A DNA stretch of 64,000 nucleotides, from the NCBI RefSeq assembly GCF_014931605.1, contig NZ_CP053382.1, positions 1,674,001 to 1,738,000 on the forward strand. Reading direction: 5' to 3'. The notes beneath the pieces were generated by a model. The model was not told the DNA's origin. It worked only from the letters and a program-made list of their open reading frames with translations, and ran no database searches. This stretch comes from Halomonas sp. MCCC 1A13316 (lineage in GTDB: Bacteria; Pseudomonadota; Gammaproteobacteria; Pseudomonadales; Halomonadaceae). Below, piece by piece: positions 38,588 to 47,530 of this stretch. Both the position numbers and the translations under genes were made by a program. Every line of letters begins with the position of its first letter. The stretch's first letter is position 1.

Positions 38588-40729
38588 TCAGAAATCGAGC
38601 TGGTAGCCGAGTGTGAAAGTGCGGCCGCGGCCGGCGAAGTACTGATCGTCGCCGGGGCGGGCAGTCTGAGAATAATAGGTGATGTATTCCTTGTCGGTGA
38701 GGTTTTCAACACCCAATGAGAGCTGGCCCACGGGCAGACGATAGCCGAGCGAGGCATCTAATAGGGTATAGCCGTTGAAGCGACGTAGATCGGGATTTTG
38801 CTGGTCGTTGAAGTCTCGATTGAAGAAGTGACTTGCCTGGAGGTGGGTCGAGAGGTCATCACTCCAGGCGGCACTCCAGCCGAAGGTAAGGCGCTCGGGA
38901 GCGATATTCAGGCCGGTCAGTTCGGTATCGACTTGGCCATCACCGGTAGTGTCCGACTTGCCCCGGTTACGAGCATAAGTAAGGCGCAGGCCTTGGGTAT
39001 CGGTCACGTCGAAGTCACCAGCAAGCTCCACGCCACGGATCTCGGTCTTCTCCCGGTTGCCGACGAATACGCCGCTTTCGTCCTGCAGGAGGCGTTCACC
39101 CAAGTCAGAGTCCGACTCGTAGTAACTCAGCTCCAAACGAGCACGCCCCCAGTCGAAGCGGGCACCGACCTCTCGATTATCGGTGACGATGGGGGTCAAC
39201 TCTAGCAGCGTATCGACCGACTGTCCTTCGCTGGAAATGCCTCGTAATACCCGCCCCACGTCTGGCATGCCGAAGCCTTCGGAATAGTTGGCGAACAGTT
39301 GTGCCGACTCGGTGGCCTGATAGACCAGTCCGAAATTGAACAGCGTCTCGTCGAAGCTCGGCTTGCCGCCTTCAACGGTGACCGCGTCCTGTTGAACATC
39401 ACTTCTGTCGACTGTCTGGTAAGTATCGACGTCTAGCTGGGCATGCTCATAGCGAACGCCGGCATGAAGCGTCAGCGGCTCGATTACTTCCAGCGAACCC
39501 TGCAGGAAGGCTGCAGCATTATGAAACTGGGTCTCGGGTACGTAGCTGCGATCGGTCTGTACCAGCCTCTGCTGGGTATCGTCCTGCAGCAGGTCTACGC
39601 CAGTGGCCAGCGACACGCGGTCATTGAACAAGCCGTCGCGACTCAGTGTGAACTTGGCGCCCAGCTTGTCGGATTCGTTACGGGTTTGATCGAGCCGACT
39701 ATTGCCTTGGTCATCTTGGTAGGGAAAGGCCGTGGGATGTGGGCCGAACTGGGCGCGGAAGCGCTGGTGATAGACCTTGGCATCCAGTTCGTTGCCGAAC
39801 CAGTCGCCGTGTCGGTAGGTGAGCTGAGCGGTAGTGGATTCATTGTAAGACGCTTCGCCATCAGGCGAGCCGCGCTCGGCGCTGGTCGGGATGCCATCCA
39901 CCCGATTCCCCACCACGGGCTCATAGTCGTTGTCGCCCTCCAGCTCAAAGCGGTTGAGGGAGAACTCCAGGTTCTGCTCGTCATCGATCCAGTAGCCGAG
40001 CTTACCGAAGAGGTCGTAGCTGGTCGAATCCTGGATCTCACCCTGGATCGGATCGATGCCGACATTGCGTCCGCCTCCATCACGGAATATCCCCTGCTCC
40101 TGGCGGGTAATACCGCCAATGAAATCCCAGTCACCACGTTGTGCGCTGAGGCGATAGCCCAGACGATGCCCAAGGCCTTCGGAGTCGAGCTCGTCGTCAA
40201 ACGTGGTCTGGCTCGAAACGTGATGATCGATACCGCCACCTTCGGCGCGCTTGGTGACGAAGTTGATGATGCCGCCGGTGGCGCCCAGGCCGTGCTCGGC
40301 ACTGGCACCATGAATCACCTCGATGCGTTCGACCATGTCGAGGTCGATGGTGTAGCTCTCGCGGGCGCTGTCGCGAATGGGCGTGGATTGCGGCACGCCA
40401 TCGATCATGTAGAGCGGGGCACGGCCGCGAAAGGTTTCGCCGGAGTTGGTCATCTTCTGGCGGCTGGGGGAGTAGCCGGGGATGAGGTTACCCAGGATCT
40501 GTCCGCGGTCGCGGGTAATCGCCAGCTGCTGCTCGATCTGCTCGCGGGTGATGACAGTGACCTTCTGAGGCGTCTCGCCGGCCTGGCTGCGGCTTCGTGT
40601 AGCGGTGACGACCAGTGGAGAGAGATCGCTGGAGGCGTTGGTTCCATCGGCCTCGGCGAATGCCATCCCCGGCAGAGCGTAGCCGAGCATCACCGGCGCC
40701 AGCCAGGCGATGTGCGTCTTGTGTGTCAT
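38588..40729 (-). CDS. TonB-dependent siderophore receptor 1
   Basis: 713 residues. Signal peptide to about residue 25 (MLGYALPGMAFAEA), TonB box region SPLVVTATR, then the plug (ITREQIEQQLAI, FRGRAPLYMIDGVP, VERIEVIHGASAEHGLGATGG) and a 22-strand barrel ending in the aromatic residue Phe. The ATGGIINFVTKR segment and overall form resemble receptors for carboxylate siderophores such as rhizoferrin, vibrioferrin or staphyloferrin B, which fits the neighbouring operon; the ligand is inferred. Three Fur-like sites lie in the gap to receptor 2. Confidence 0.9.
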   Translation of the reverse strand: MTHKTHIAWLAPVMLGYALPGMAFAEADGTNASSDLSPLVVTATRSRSQAGETPQKVTVITREQIEQQLAITRDRGQILGNLIPGYSPSRQKMTNSGETFRGRAPLYMIDGVPQSTPIRDSARESYTIDLDMVERIEVIHGASAEHGLGATGGIINFVTKRAEGGGIDHHVSSQTTFDDELDSEGLGHRLGYRLSAQRGDWDFIGGITRQEQGIFRDGGGRNVGIDPIQGEIQDSTSYDLFGKLGYWIDDEQNLEFSLNRFELEGDNDYEPVVGNRVDGIPTSAERGSPDGEASYNESTTAQLTYRHGDWFGNELDAKVYHQRFRAQFGPHPTAFPYQDDQGNSRLDQTRNESDKLGAKFTLSRDGLFNDRVSLATGVDLLQDDTQQRLVQTDRSYVPETQFHNAAAFLQGSLEVIEPLTLHAGVRYEHAQLDVDTYQTVDRSDVQQDAVTVEGGKPSFDETLFNFGLVYQATESAQLFANYSEGFGMPDVGRVLRGISSEGQSVDTLLELTPIVTDNREVGARFDWGRARLELSYYESDSDLGERLLQDESGVFVGNREKTEIRGVELAGDFDVTDTQGLRLTYARNRGKSDTTGDGQVDTELTGLNIAPERLTFGWSAAWSDDLSTHLQASHFFNRDFNDQQNPDLRRFNGYTLLDASLGYRLPVGQLSLGVENLTDKEYITYYSQTARPGDDQYFAGRGRTFTLGYQLDF

Positions 40730-40800
40730 CGTATATCGACCCTTGCTTATAGAATGAGCTTGATCCGTCCGGCTCTTCGGGCGGAGCCTTGGTGTAGCTG

Positions 40801-40819
40801 TTGAATGATAATGTTTAAC
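40801..40819. promoter_or_regulatory. Fur box near receptor 1
   Basis: TTGAATGATAATGTTTAAC matches about 13 of 19 Fur consensus bases, with AATGATAAT intact; it is 72 bases before the receptor 1 start. Confidence 0.65.
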
Positions 40820-40862
40820 ATTTGATATTTCAACTCAAAAGGCATGCGGTCTCATTGATTTC

Positions 40863-40881
40863 TGAAATGAGAATCTCTTGC
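40863..40881. promoter_or_regulatory. Middle Fur-like site between the receptors
   Basis: TGAAATGAGAATCTCTTGC keeps AATGA-AATC but only about 11 of 19 consensus bases. Its place between two better sites suggests part of an extended Fur operator. Confidence 0.4.
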
Positions 40882-40894
40882 GTAAGATTAAGTA

Positions 40895-40913
40895 TACTCA
40901 TTATCATTTGATC
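40895..40913. promoter_or_regulatory. Fur box before receptor 2
   Basis: TACTCATTATCATTTGATC, read on the minus strand, contains AATGATAATGAGTATA and matches about 13 of 16 core positions. It ends 27 bases before the receptor 2 start, where Fur binding would block transcription. Confidence 0.65.
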
Positions 40914-40940
40914 CCGTTCTCCTTTTGAGGCTAACTCTAA

Positions 40941-43127
40941 ATGCATTATTCTGCTCTGAATTCCAGAGAGCTCGATCCTCTTTCTAAGGCCATACGTCAG
41001 GCCTTGGGTCTGGCTACCGTTGGAACCCTCATGGCGATGTCGCCTGTATTGCTGGCTCAGGATGTAGACCAATCATCGGCATCCGCTGATGAACTCGAAA
41101 CCATAACCGTCGAGGCCGAGGCGCTGTCTCTCGTCACCGAGGGCTCCGACAGCTACCGGGTACCGCGCACCAGCACTGCGACCCGCCTTGACCTGACGCC
41201 ACGTGAGACGCCGCAGTCGGTATCGACCGTGACGCGAGCGCAAATGGATGATTTCCAGCTCGATACCGTCAACGACGTGCTGGAAAGCACCCCCGGTGTG
41301 ACGGTGGAGCGGCTGGAGACGGATCGGACCTACTACACGGCTCGCGGCTTTGAAGTGTCGAACTTCCAGGTCGATGGCCTGCGGGTGCCGATGCCGTATA
41401 ACAACGTCCATGGAGACATGGACACCGTCATCTACGACCGTGTCGAGATGGTGCGCGGTGCGACGGGGTTGATATCCGGTTCGGGTAACCCTGGAGCTAC
41501 CGTCAATTTCGTACGCAAGCGTCCGACCGATACGCCCCAGGCTTCCGTCTCGGGTACCTTGGGGAGTTGGGAACAAAGACGTCTAGACGTGGACGTGGCT
41601 GGGCCGCTCGATAGCGAGGGAAAGGTGAGGGGGCGCCTGGTGGCTTCGGGTCTGCAAGCCGATTCCTATCTGGATCGCCTGAGTCGCGAGCGTGGACTGC
41701 TCTACGGTGTGCTGGAAGCGGATATCACTGATTCTACCCGGCTGACTGCTGGGCATACCTGGCAGCAGAACGATACCGACGGCAACATGTGGGGCTCATT
41801 GCCGTTATACGACTCGGCGGGCAATCCTACCAATTATGATGTTTCCACTTCGTCGGCTCCCGACTGGTCCTACTGGGATGTGGAAACGCGACGCAGCTTT
41901 CTGGAGCTGGCTCAGGAGCTGGGCGAGAACTGGACCCTCAAGGGCACCGTGACGCATCTGGATATGCTCTCGGATACCCAGCTGTTTTATATATATGGCG
42001 TGCCGGATGCCGCGACAGGCCGCGTCGATGCCAGCCAGCTCTACATCAGCAAGTACGATCGTCACTTGGAGCAGTGGATTGCCGACCTGCACGCCAAGGG
42101 TAACATCGACCTGCTGGGCCGGACTCATCAACTTGTTCTGGGCAGTGATTGGAGTCAGAGTCGCAACCAGCAGAGTTCTCTGTATGATACGGCATCCCAA
42201 GGTTTGCCTCCGTTGGATGGTTGGGATGGCGATTACCCCGAGCCTAGCTTCGGGGAACCGTCGTTCGATAACGATGCAACGATGAAGGAAAGAAGCTTCT
42301 ACAGCGCCGCTAAACTGGATCTCGCCGATCGTTGGACGGGTGTCGTGGGTACGCGACTTAGCTGGCTAGACACCGTCGGGGAACAGTACGGCAGCTCGCA
42401 GGATACGACTTATGACAGCGTTCTGACGCCCTATGCCGGCCTAATCTTTGATATCACTGATGAAGCGTCTGTCTATGCCAGCTATACAGAAATCTTCCAG
42501 CCACAGACCGAGATCGACCGCAACGGTGACTATCTTGACCCCATCGACGGCGTGGCCCAGGAAGTCGGCATCAAGGCAGATCTGTTCAACGGCGGGGCCG
42601 ATGCCTCTTTGGCACTGTTCCGCATGGAGCAGAACAACGTAGCCCAGCCGGCTGGTACTTTGCCCGATGGCACGTCGATCTACACGGGCGGCGACGGCAT
42701 CACCAGCGAGGGCGTCGAGGTGACATTGGCAGGCGAACTCGCCGAGGGCTGGCAGGCCAGCGTCGGCTATACCTATCTTGAGATCGAGGATGCCGAGGGG
42801 GAGGCGACAAATACTTATATCCCTCGAAATATTCTGCGTGCGATGACTAGTTATCGCCTGCCGTTCATGCCACAGCTCAAGGTTGGGGCGAGAGTGCGCT
42901 GGCAGGACGACATCCATCGCGAGCGTGACTACGTTCCTGGCGAGACGCATCAGGATGCCTATACTCTGGTCGATCTGATGGCCAGCTACGATATCAACGA
43001 GAGCCTGACGGCTTCCTTGAACGTCAACAACGTGACCGACGAGGAGTACCTGACGAGCCTTAAGTGGGACCAGGCCTTTTCCGGTGCGCCGCGCAGCGTC
43101 ATGGCTAATTTGACTTGGCGTTATTGA
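40941..43127 (+). CDS. TonB-dependent siderophore receptor 2 (FhuE/FoxA-type)
   Basis: 728 residues. A long signal peptide ends near residue 39 (MAMSPVLLAQD), then LETITVEAEAL is the TonB-box region. The plug has PRETPQSVSTVTRAQMDD, VTVERLETDRTYYTARGFE, FQVDGLRVP and VEMVRGATGLISGSGNPGATVN, the pattern of FhuE/FpvA/FoxA receptors, which mostly take hydroxamate siderophores. The barrel ends SVMANLTWRY with a terminal aromatic. The FhuBCD importer nearby would suit a hydroxamate ligand. Base composition is somewhat more AT-rich than the surrounding operons. Confidence 0.9.
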   Translation: MHYSALNSRELDPLSKAIRQALGLATVGTLMAMSPVLLAQDVDQSSASADELETITVEAEALSLVTEGSDSYRVPRTSTATRLDLTPRETPQSVSTVTRAQMDDFQLDTVNDVLESTPGVTVERLETDRTYYTARGFEVSNFQVDGLRVPMPYNNVHGDMDTVIYDRVEMVRGATGLISGSGNPGATVNFVRKRPTDTPQASVSGTLGSWEQRRLDVDVAGPLDSEGKVRGRLVASGLQADSYLDRLSRERGLLYGVLEADITDSTRLTAGHTWQQNDTDGNMWGSLPLYDSAGNPTNYDVSTSSAPDWSYWDVETRRSFLELAQELGENWTLKGTVTHLDMLSDTQLFYIYGVPDAATGRVDASQLYISKYDRHLEQWIADLHAKGNIDLLGRTHQLVLGSDWSQSRNQQSSLYDTASQGLPPLDGWDGDYPEPSFGEPSFDNDATMKERSFYSAAKLDLADRWTGVVGTRLSWLDTVGEQYGSSQDTTYDSVLTPYAGLIFDITDEASVYASYTEIFQPQTEIDRNGDYLDPIDGVAQEVGIKADLFNGGADASLALFRMEQNNVAQPAGTLPDGTSIYTGGDGITSEGVEVTLAGELAEGWQASVGYTYLEIEDAEGEATNTYIPRNILRAMTSYRLPFMPQLKVGARVRWQDDIHRERDYVPGETHQDAYTLVDLMASYDINESLTASLNVNNVTDEEYLTSLKWDQAFSGAPRSVMANLTWRY

Positions 43128-43148
43128 CCTAGCGTTTCGTCTAACCTC

Positions 43149-43181
43149 GGGGCCTGCTCTACGGAGTGGGCCTCTGTTGTT
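43149..43181 (+). terminator. Terminator after receptor 2
   Basis: An 11-base stem with three G-U pairs (43149-43159 with 43164-43174) closes a TACG tetraloop of the stable UNCG class, followed by a T-rich TGTTGTT. Confidence 0.7.
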
Positions 43182-43275
43182 CCTGCCATACTCTCTCTAC
43201 CACCTATCGCCTCATAACTACGCCCGACACATGGCCGGGCGTGTATGCGTGAAAAGCGACTGCGAGTCGCGTTAC

Positions 43276-46200
43276 CTAGAGCATGAAGTCTTCGGCGCGC
43301 ACGCTGTCTATACCCAGGACATCTATCTGCAAATCGACGACACCGTCGCCATTGACGTCGCCCTGGACCCGTCCGCCCTCGCTGCGCAACTCGCCGGCGG
43401 TGCCGCTGAAGGCGGCGTTGCCGACCCAGGCGAACGCCTGCTCGCCTTCGGTGGCAAGATCGGCGTCGATGCCAGAGAGGTCGACCAGGTCACCCTCGGC
43501 GCGATCGAAGTCGAGAATGATGTCGCTATCGAAGGCCGTGGACTCGAAGGTCGAGAGGTAGACGAAGCGATCGCCGCCCTCGTTGCCGGTCAGGCTGTCG
43601 CTGCCCAGGCCACCGTATAGGGTATCGCTGGCCGCTGTGCCCAGCAGGGCGTCGTCGCTTTCGGCGCCGATGTGCCCATCGTCCTCCACGGTGGGTACGC
43701 CAACCAGTTCGCCTTCGGCGTTGAGGTTCTCGGGCAGGGCATCGCTGTCGTCGCGCACCTTGTAGGAGACGCGCCATGTCTCGCCGGGGTCCAGCGCCGT
43801 GCCGCCATTGATAGCGTTCACGATATAGCCTTCATCAGTTGCGGTATATTCGCCGTTCCACATATCGGTGATGGTCCCCGGCAGGCTGAAGCTCACCGAT
43901 GGTTGCTCGATGACGACGTCCGAGGTGTTGGTGACCAGCAACTCGGACATGTAGCCGCCCGACCAGGTCTTGGTGATATTGCTGGTGAGCGCCAGAAAAT
44001 CCGCCGCCGTGGGGGCGGGATCGAGCGCGGCGAGCAGCGCGGGATCCGCCGCTTCGCCGACAACCAGCGCCTCCGGGTGCAGCGTTAGTTCGGTACCGTT
44101 CAGGGCGAGCGAGGTCGGGGGTTCGCTGACCGGCGCGTAGGCCTTGAAGGAGAAGCGCATGGCGCTGTCCGCCTTGAGTGCATCACCGCCATCGTAGGCG
44201 ATCCGATACGTGTCGCCGTCACGCTCCAGCAGGGTGGCGCCGTAAAAAGTGGTGATTTCCGCGGGCAGGGTGAAGGTTATCTCGGGGCTGGCTACGTCGC
44301 TGTTCGAATGGTTGGCGACCTCTACACGCATCACATAGCCACCCGACCAACGACTGACCACGGCCAGCCCGACGTCGAGCTTGGAGGAGTCCGGAGTCGA
44401 GGTGTCGACTGCGCTCTCCGCTTCGCTGGGCTCGGTCGTCGTGATGGACTCGGTAGTGCTGGTTTCCGGCGTCGGCTCGATAGGTTCCGATGCTACGATC
44501 TCCTCCTCGGCTACGGGTTCGTCGGCAGCCGTTTCCTGCTCGGGAGGGGTGAGGATCTCCTCGGGAGTAGGCGCCACGGGCACGCTACCCTGCATGAGCG
44601 TGCGCGTTGCGATATCGAGCACGATGCCATCGGCGAACAGCACCCTTTCGATGCCGATCAATGTATCGGTGTCTCCGCCGCTCCCCGCCATTTGGATGCT
44701 GCCGTCGCCGTCGAACCGAACGGTATAGGCGTCGTAGTTCTGCTCCATGTGGGCGGTGTCGAGGCCGGCACCACCCTCGAGAACGTCATTGCCCAGGCCG
44801 CCGCGCAGGATGTCGTTTCCGGCACCGCCGATCAGCGTATCGTGACCCAGGGCTCCGTCGAGATAGACGCCGTCGTCGGTTCCATGTATTTCGTCATCGC
44901 GGCGTGAGCCGACTACATAATCGAAGCGGATCTGGTTGGCGCCGGCCTCGGTGATAGCGCCGAAGGTCTCGCCGCCATCGTTGTACCACAACACAGGTGA
45001 GAGGCCGTCGGCATCGGCGTCACGAATCGACTGTTCGACATGCACCGTGTTGCCGTGATCCTGGCCGCCATGGAAGTTGATGTCGCGGTCGGTGGCACGC
45101 ACATGAATATCGTTTCCCACCGAGGAGCGCCACGAGGAGAACAGCACGCTATGACGCATGCCCGTGTCTTCGAGCTGGGTGAAGTTGCCGTCGTAGCTCT
45201 CGCGCAGCTCGAAGGCGTAGCCGTTGCCGCCGCTGCCCTTGTTGAAGGCGCCGTGCGCACCGAGCGAGTCGGCATGCAGGTCGAGGGAGAGGGCGAACTC
45301 GAAGGCGGTGGAGGGCCCATTGATCACCTCGATGTCGCTGACCTGCGCACCCACCGTGCCGTTCAGCTTGATCGCCTGGTAATTGGTCAGGTCGGAGAGC
45401 GTGTTGCTGAAATCGGCCTTGTCAGCGGGGCCCAGTTCATAGCCCACCGTGAAGCCCTGCAGGGTCACGTTCTCCAGCGCGTCGTAGCGCTGTACCTTGG
45501 CCGCGCCGCCATCGAAACCGAAGTGTACGCCGCGGTCGAGGGTGACGGTACCGCCGTCGACGGCAACCACCGTGGCCATGCTGGTGCGCAACGGTGCATT
45601 CAGTTTCTGCCAGGAGGTATCGCCGATTTCGGCGAAGTACTCTTCCGTGTTGTCCTGCCAGATGCGCACGATATCGCCCGCTTGCAGGCCATGGTCGGTC
45701 TTGAGCGAGAGGGTGTCGTCGCCCATGGCGGTATTCTGCTCGAGGTAGCCGGCGAACTGGGTCGCCTTGCTCTCGACCAGGAAAGCATGTGAGCTTCCGG
45801 AGGCGAGGACTTCATCGGTGAAGGTGATGCGCGTCTCGCCGCGCCCGGCCCCCACGATGCTGATGTCAGAGCGCGAGACGCTGATCATGGCATCGAATCG
45901 ATAGTCGCCGGCGGTCAGGTGCAGAACGGCACCTTCCGGGGCAGCATCGATCAGGGCTTGCAGCTCGGCGGCAGTGGTCTCGGGGCCGACGGTGGCTTCA
46001 CCATTGTCGTCGAACGGGCTGGATTCGACCGACTGGGTCTCGGCGACCAGCAGCGTTTCCGCTTCGGGGGAAAACTCGGGAGTGGCGCCGTTGACCGTCA
46101 ACTCGGAAGGCATCATGCCGCTCTCGGTCAGCACCTTGAACTTGAATCGCACGGTCTCGCCCGGGGCGATATCGTTGTCGGTGTCATCGCCGATGATGGC

Positions 46201-46380
46201 ATAGCGATCGCTGCTGTGTGCGTCGACTACGCCATCCCAGATATCGGTAATGGTGCCGTCCAGTGTGAATTCGACCCGATAGTCGACGATCGATTCGGTT
46301 CCTTGGTTGGTGATGAAGATTTCCATCACGAAGCCGCCATTCCATTGGCTGCTGAGAGAGGCATGGATGAAGGAACGCAT
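43276..46380 (-). CDS. Large RTX-type secreted protein with beta-helix and CBM2-like domains
   Basis: 1034 residues from the ATG at 46380 (AGGCGGT before it; the longer frame upstream is low-complexity and unlike a protein). Layout: CBM2-like domain (about 5-98), right-handed parallel beta-helix of the pectate-lyase/C5-epimerase type (133-490), RTX calcium repeats (GHDTLIGGAGNDILRGG, 496-540), a Pro/Glu/Thr-rich linker (600-665), two more CBM2-like domains (667-762 and 798-890, each with W-S-G-G-Y), further RTX repeats (907-935), and a serralysin-type C-terminal region. No N-terminal signal peptide, so type I secretion is expected. Catalysis is not demonstrated; polysaccharide binding or modification is the best guess. 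Confidence 0.85.
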   Translation of the reverse strand: MRSFIHASLSSQWNGGFVMEIFITNQGTESIVDYRVEFTLDGTITDIWDGVVDAHSSDRYAIIGDDTDNDIAPGETVRFKFKVLTESGMMPSELTVNGATPEFSPEAETLLVAETQSVESSPFDDNGEATVGPETTAAELQALIDAAPEGAVLHLTAGDYRFDAMISVSRSDISIVGAGRGETRITFTDEVLASGSSHAFLVESKATQFAGYLEQNTAMGDDTLSLKTDHGLQAGDIVRIWQDNTEEYFAEIGDTSWQKLNAPLRTSMATVVAVDGGTVTLDRGVHFGFDGGAAKVQRYDALENVTLQGFTVGYELGPADKADFSNTLSDLTNYQAIKLNGTVGAQVSDIEVINGPSTAFEFALSLDLHADSLGAHGAFNKGSGGNGYAFELRESYDGNFTQLEDTGMRHSVLFSSWRSSVGNDIHVRATDRDINFHGGQDHGNTVHVEQSIRDADADGLSPVLWYNDGGETFGAITEAGANQIRFDYVVGSRRDDEIHGTDDGVYLDGALGHDTLIGGAGNDILRGGLGNDVLEGGAGLDTAHMEQNYDAYTVRFDGDGSIQMAGSGGDTDTLIGIERVLFADGIVLDIATRTLMQGSVPVAPTPEEILTPPEQETAADEPVAEEEIVASEPIEPTPETSTTESITTTEPSEAESAVDTSTPDSSKLDVGLAVVSRWSGGYVMRVEVANHSNSDVASPEITFTLPAEITTFYGATLLERDGDTYRIAYDGGDALKADSAMRFSFKAYAPVSEPPTSLALNGTELTLHPEALVVGEAADPALLAALDPAPTAADFLALTSNITKTWSGGYMSELLVTNTSDVVIEQPSVSFSLPGTITDMWNGEYTATDEGYIVNAINGGTALDPGETWRVSYKVRDDSDALPENLNAEGELVGVPTVEDDGHIGAESDDALLGTAASDTLYGGLGSDSLTGNEGGDRFVYLSTFESTAFDSDIILDFDRAEGDLVDLSGIDADLATEGEQAFAWVGNAAFSGTAGELRSEGGRVQGDVNGDGVVDLQIDVLGIDSVRAEDFML

Positions 46381-46762
46381 GGTGCTACCGCCTGGATCAA
46401 GTAAGCAGGCCGCCGTAGAAAGGCGGAGTGGTGTCGGCTGCGGCAGAAGAAGAGCACATGCTGAGCAATGAGGATTCGCGTTGCATGGCCGGGCAATCAG
46501 TTGCCCATCGTCGTCCCTGGGGTCTTTCTTTCGGGCAGGACAAGGTGAATGTACCGCTTCGCTTCGTTTCGCTTTGGCAAGAAAAGCGCACATTTCTTTA
46601 CGCAATTCATGTTCGACCACAGTCAGCCTGGGGAGCCTCAGCCAGGAGAATTGGATGTGGAGGTGTGGCCTGGTGTATTGATAACAATTATCATTAGTGG
46701 CATCATCTGACGCCGCCCAACCCAAGGCGACCGCTCGCCATTCACGTCTCGGGAGTCAGCCA
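46381..46762. other. Non-coding divergent region with Fur box
   Basis: 382 bases between the RTX gene and the TonB operon. It contains the Fur box at 46680-46698 and repeated CGAAA/CGAAG-like units around 46555-46575. Open frames crossing it look non-coding. Confidence 0.6.
46680..46698. promoter_or_regulatory. Fur box before the TonB2-type operon
   Basis: GATAACAATTATCATTAGT matches about 14 of 19 Fur consensus bases, the best site in the window. It is 65 bases before the DUF3450 gene and 300 bases before the divergent RTX gene. Confidence 0.75.
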
Positions 46763-47530
46763 GTGAGACCGTTTCGCCACCTCCGCATCATGAGCCTTCT
46801 CTGGCTGGGCCTTGTTTCCGTGGCCCTTGCCGACCCGGATGTCCGCGACGAAGCCAGGCAGGCCCAGCACAGCCAGGCCGAGCTGCAGTCGCGCATCGAT
46901 GCAGCCGACGACGAGATGCGTGCCATGCTCGAGGAGTTACGCGAGCTGGAGCGCGCCGAACGACGCCTGGCGCGGGAGAACGCCACGCTCGCCCCGCGAA
47001 TCGAGCGGCAGACGGGTGCCCTGAGCCGCCGCGAGCAGGCCCTGGATACCCTGGAAGAGACGCGCGACGCCTTGCCGGAGCTACAGGAGCGGATGGTCGA
47101 ACGGCTCGAGCAGTGGGTCGAAAACGACATGCCTTTCCTGCGCGAGGAGCGTCTGGCACGAGTCGCCAGCCTGCGCTCCCAAGCCGGTGAACTGTCCTCC
47201 GCCGAGCGTTGGGAGCGAATCGTCGAGGCCTGGCGCGCCGAACTTGAGTACGGGCGCGAAGTCGATGCCTGGCGCGGCTATCTCGGCGAAGGAGAGTCGC
47301 GCCGCGAGGTCGATTATCTGCGTCTGGGGCGGGTGGGCTTCTTTTACCTCACCCCTGACGGCCGCGCCGGACGTGTGTGGCTGGCCGAAGCGGGCAGCTG
47401 GGCAGCGCTTGACGAGGACCAGCGACGCAATGTCCGCAATGGGTTGCGCATTGCTCGCGATCGCCGTGCACCGGAACTGCTCAGCGTGCCGCTATCGCAG
47501 CCGCTCGAGTCGGCGGAGGACGACACATGA
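46763..47530 (+). CDS. DUF3450 family periplasmic protein of the TonB2-type system
   Basis: 255 residues from the GTG at 46763 (GGGAG eight bases upstream); ATG 46790 is an alternative without a ribosome-binding site. A signal peptide (LLWLGLVSVALA) is followed by a long charged coiled coil (about 30-110) and a globular domain with YLRLGRVGFFYLTPDG, the DUF3450 hallmark. In Vibrio and Shewanella the gene opens TonB2 clusters; its exact function is unknown. Stop overlaps ttpC by ATGA. Confidence 0.85.
   Translation: MRPFRHLRIMSLLWLGLVSVALADPDVRDEARQAQHSQAELQSRIDAADDEMRAMLEELRELERAERRLARENATLAPRIERQTGALSRREQALDTLEETRDALPELQERMVERLEQWVENDMPFLREERLARVASLRSQAGELSSAERWERIVEAWRAELEYGREVDAWRGYLGEGESRREVDYLRLGRVGFFYLTPDGRAGRVWLAEAGSWAALDEDQRRNVRNGLRIARDRRAPELLSVPLSQPLESAEDDT

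Noticed and set aside
39443..40804. 453-residue plus-strand frame across receptor 1 and its promoter
   Set aside because: Opposite a full-length receptor with signal peptide, plug and barrel; no ribosome-binding site or domain.
43220..43242. ACGCCCG/CGGGCGT hairpin as terminator of the RTX gene
   Set aside because: Only 7 pairs with a 9-base loop and no T run on the minus strand; too weak to list.
46381..46725. N-terminal extension of the RTX protein
   Set aside because: The stretch is rich in Arg, Cys, His and Pro, unlike the acidic protein, and covers the Fur box; ATG 46380 has its own ribosome-binding site.
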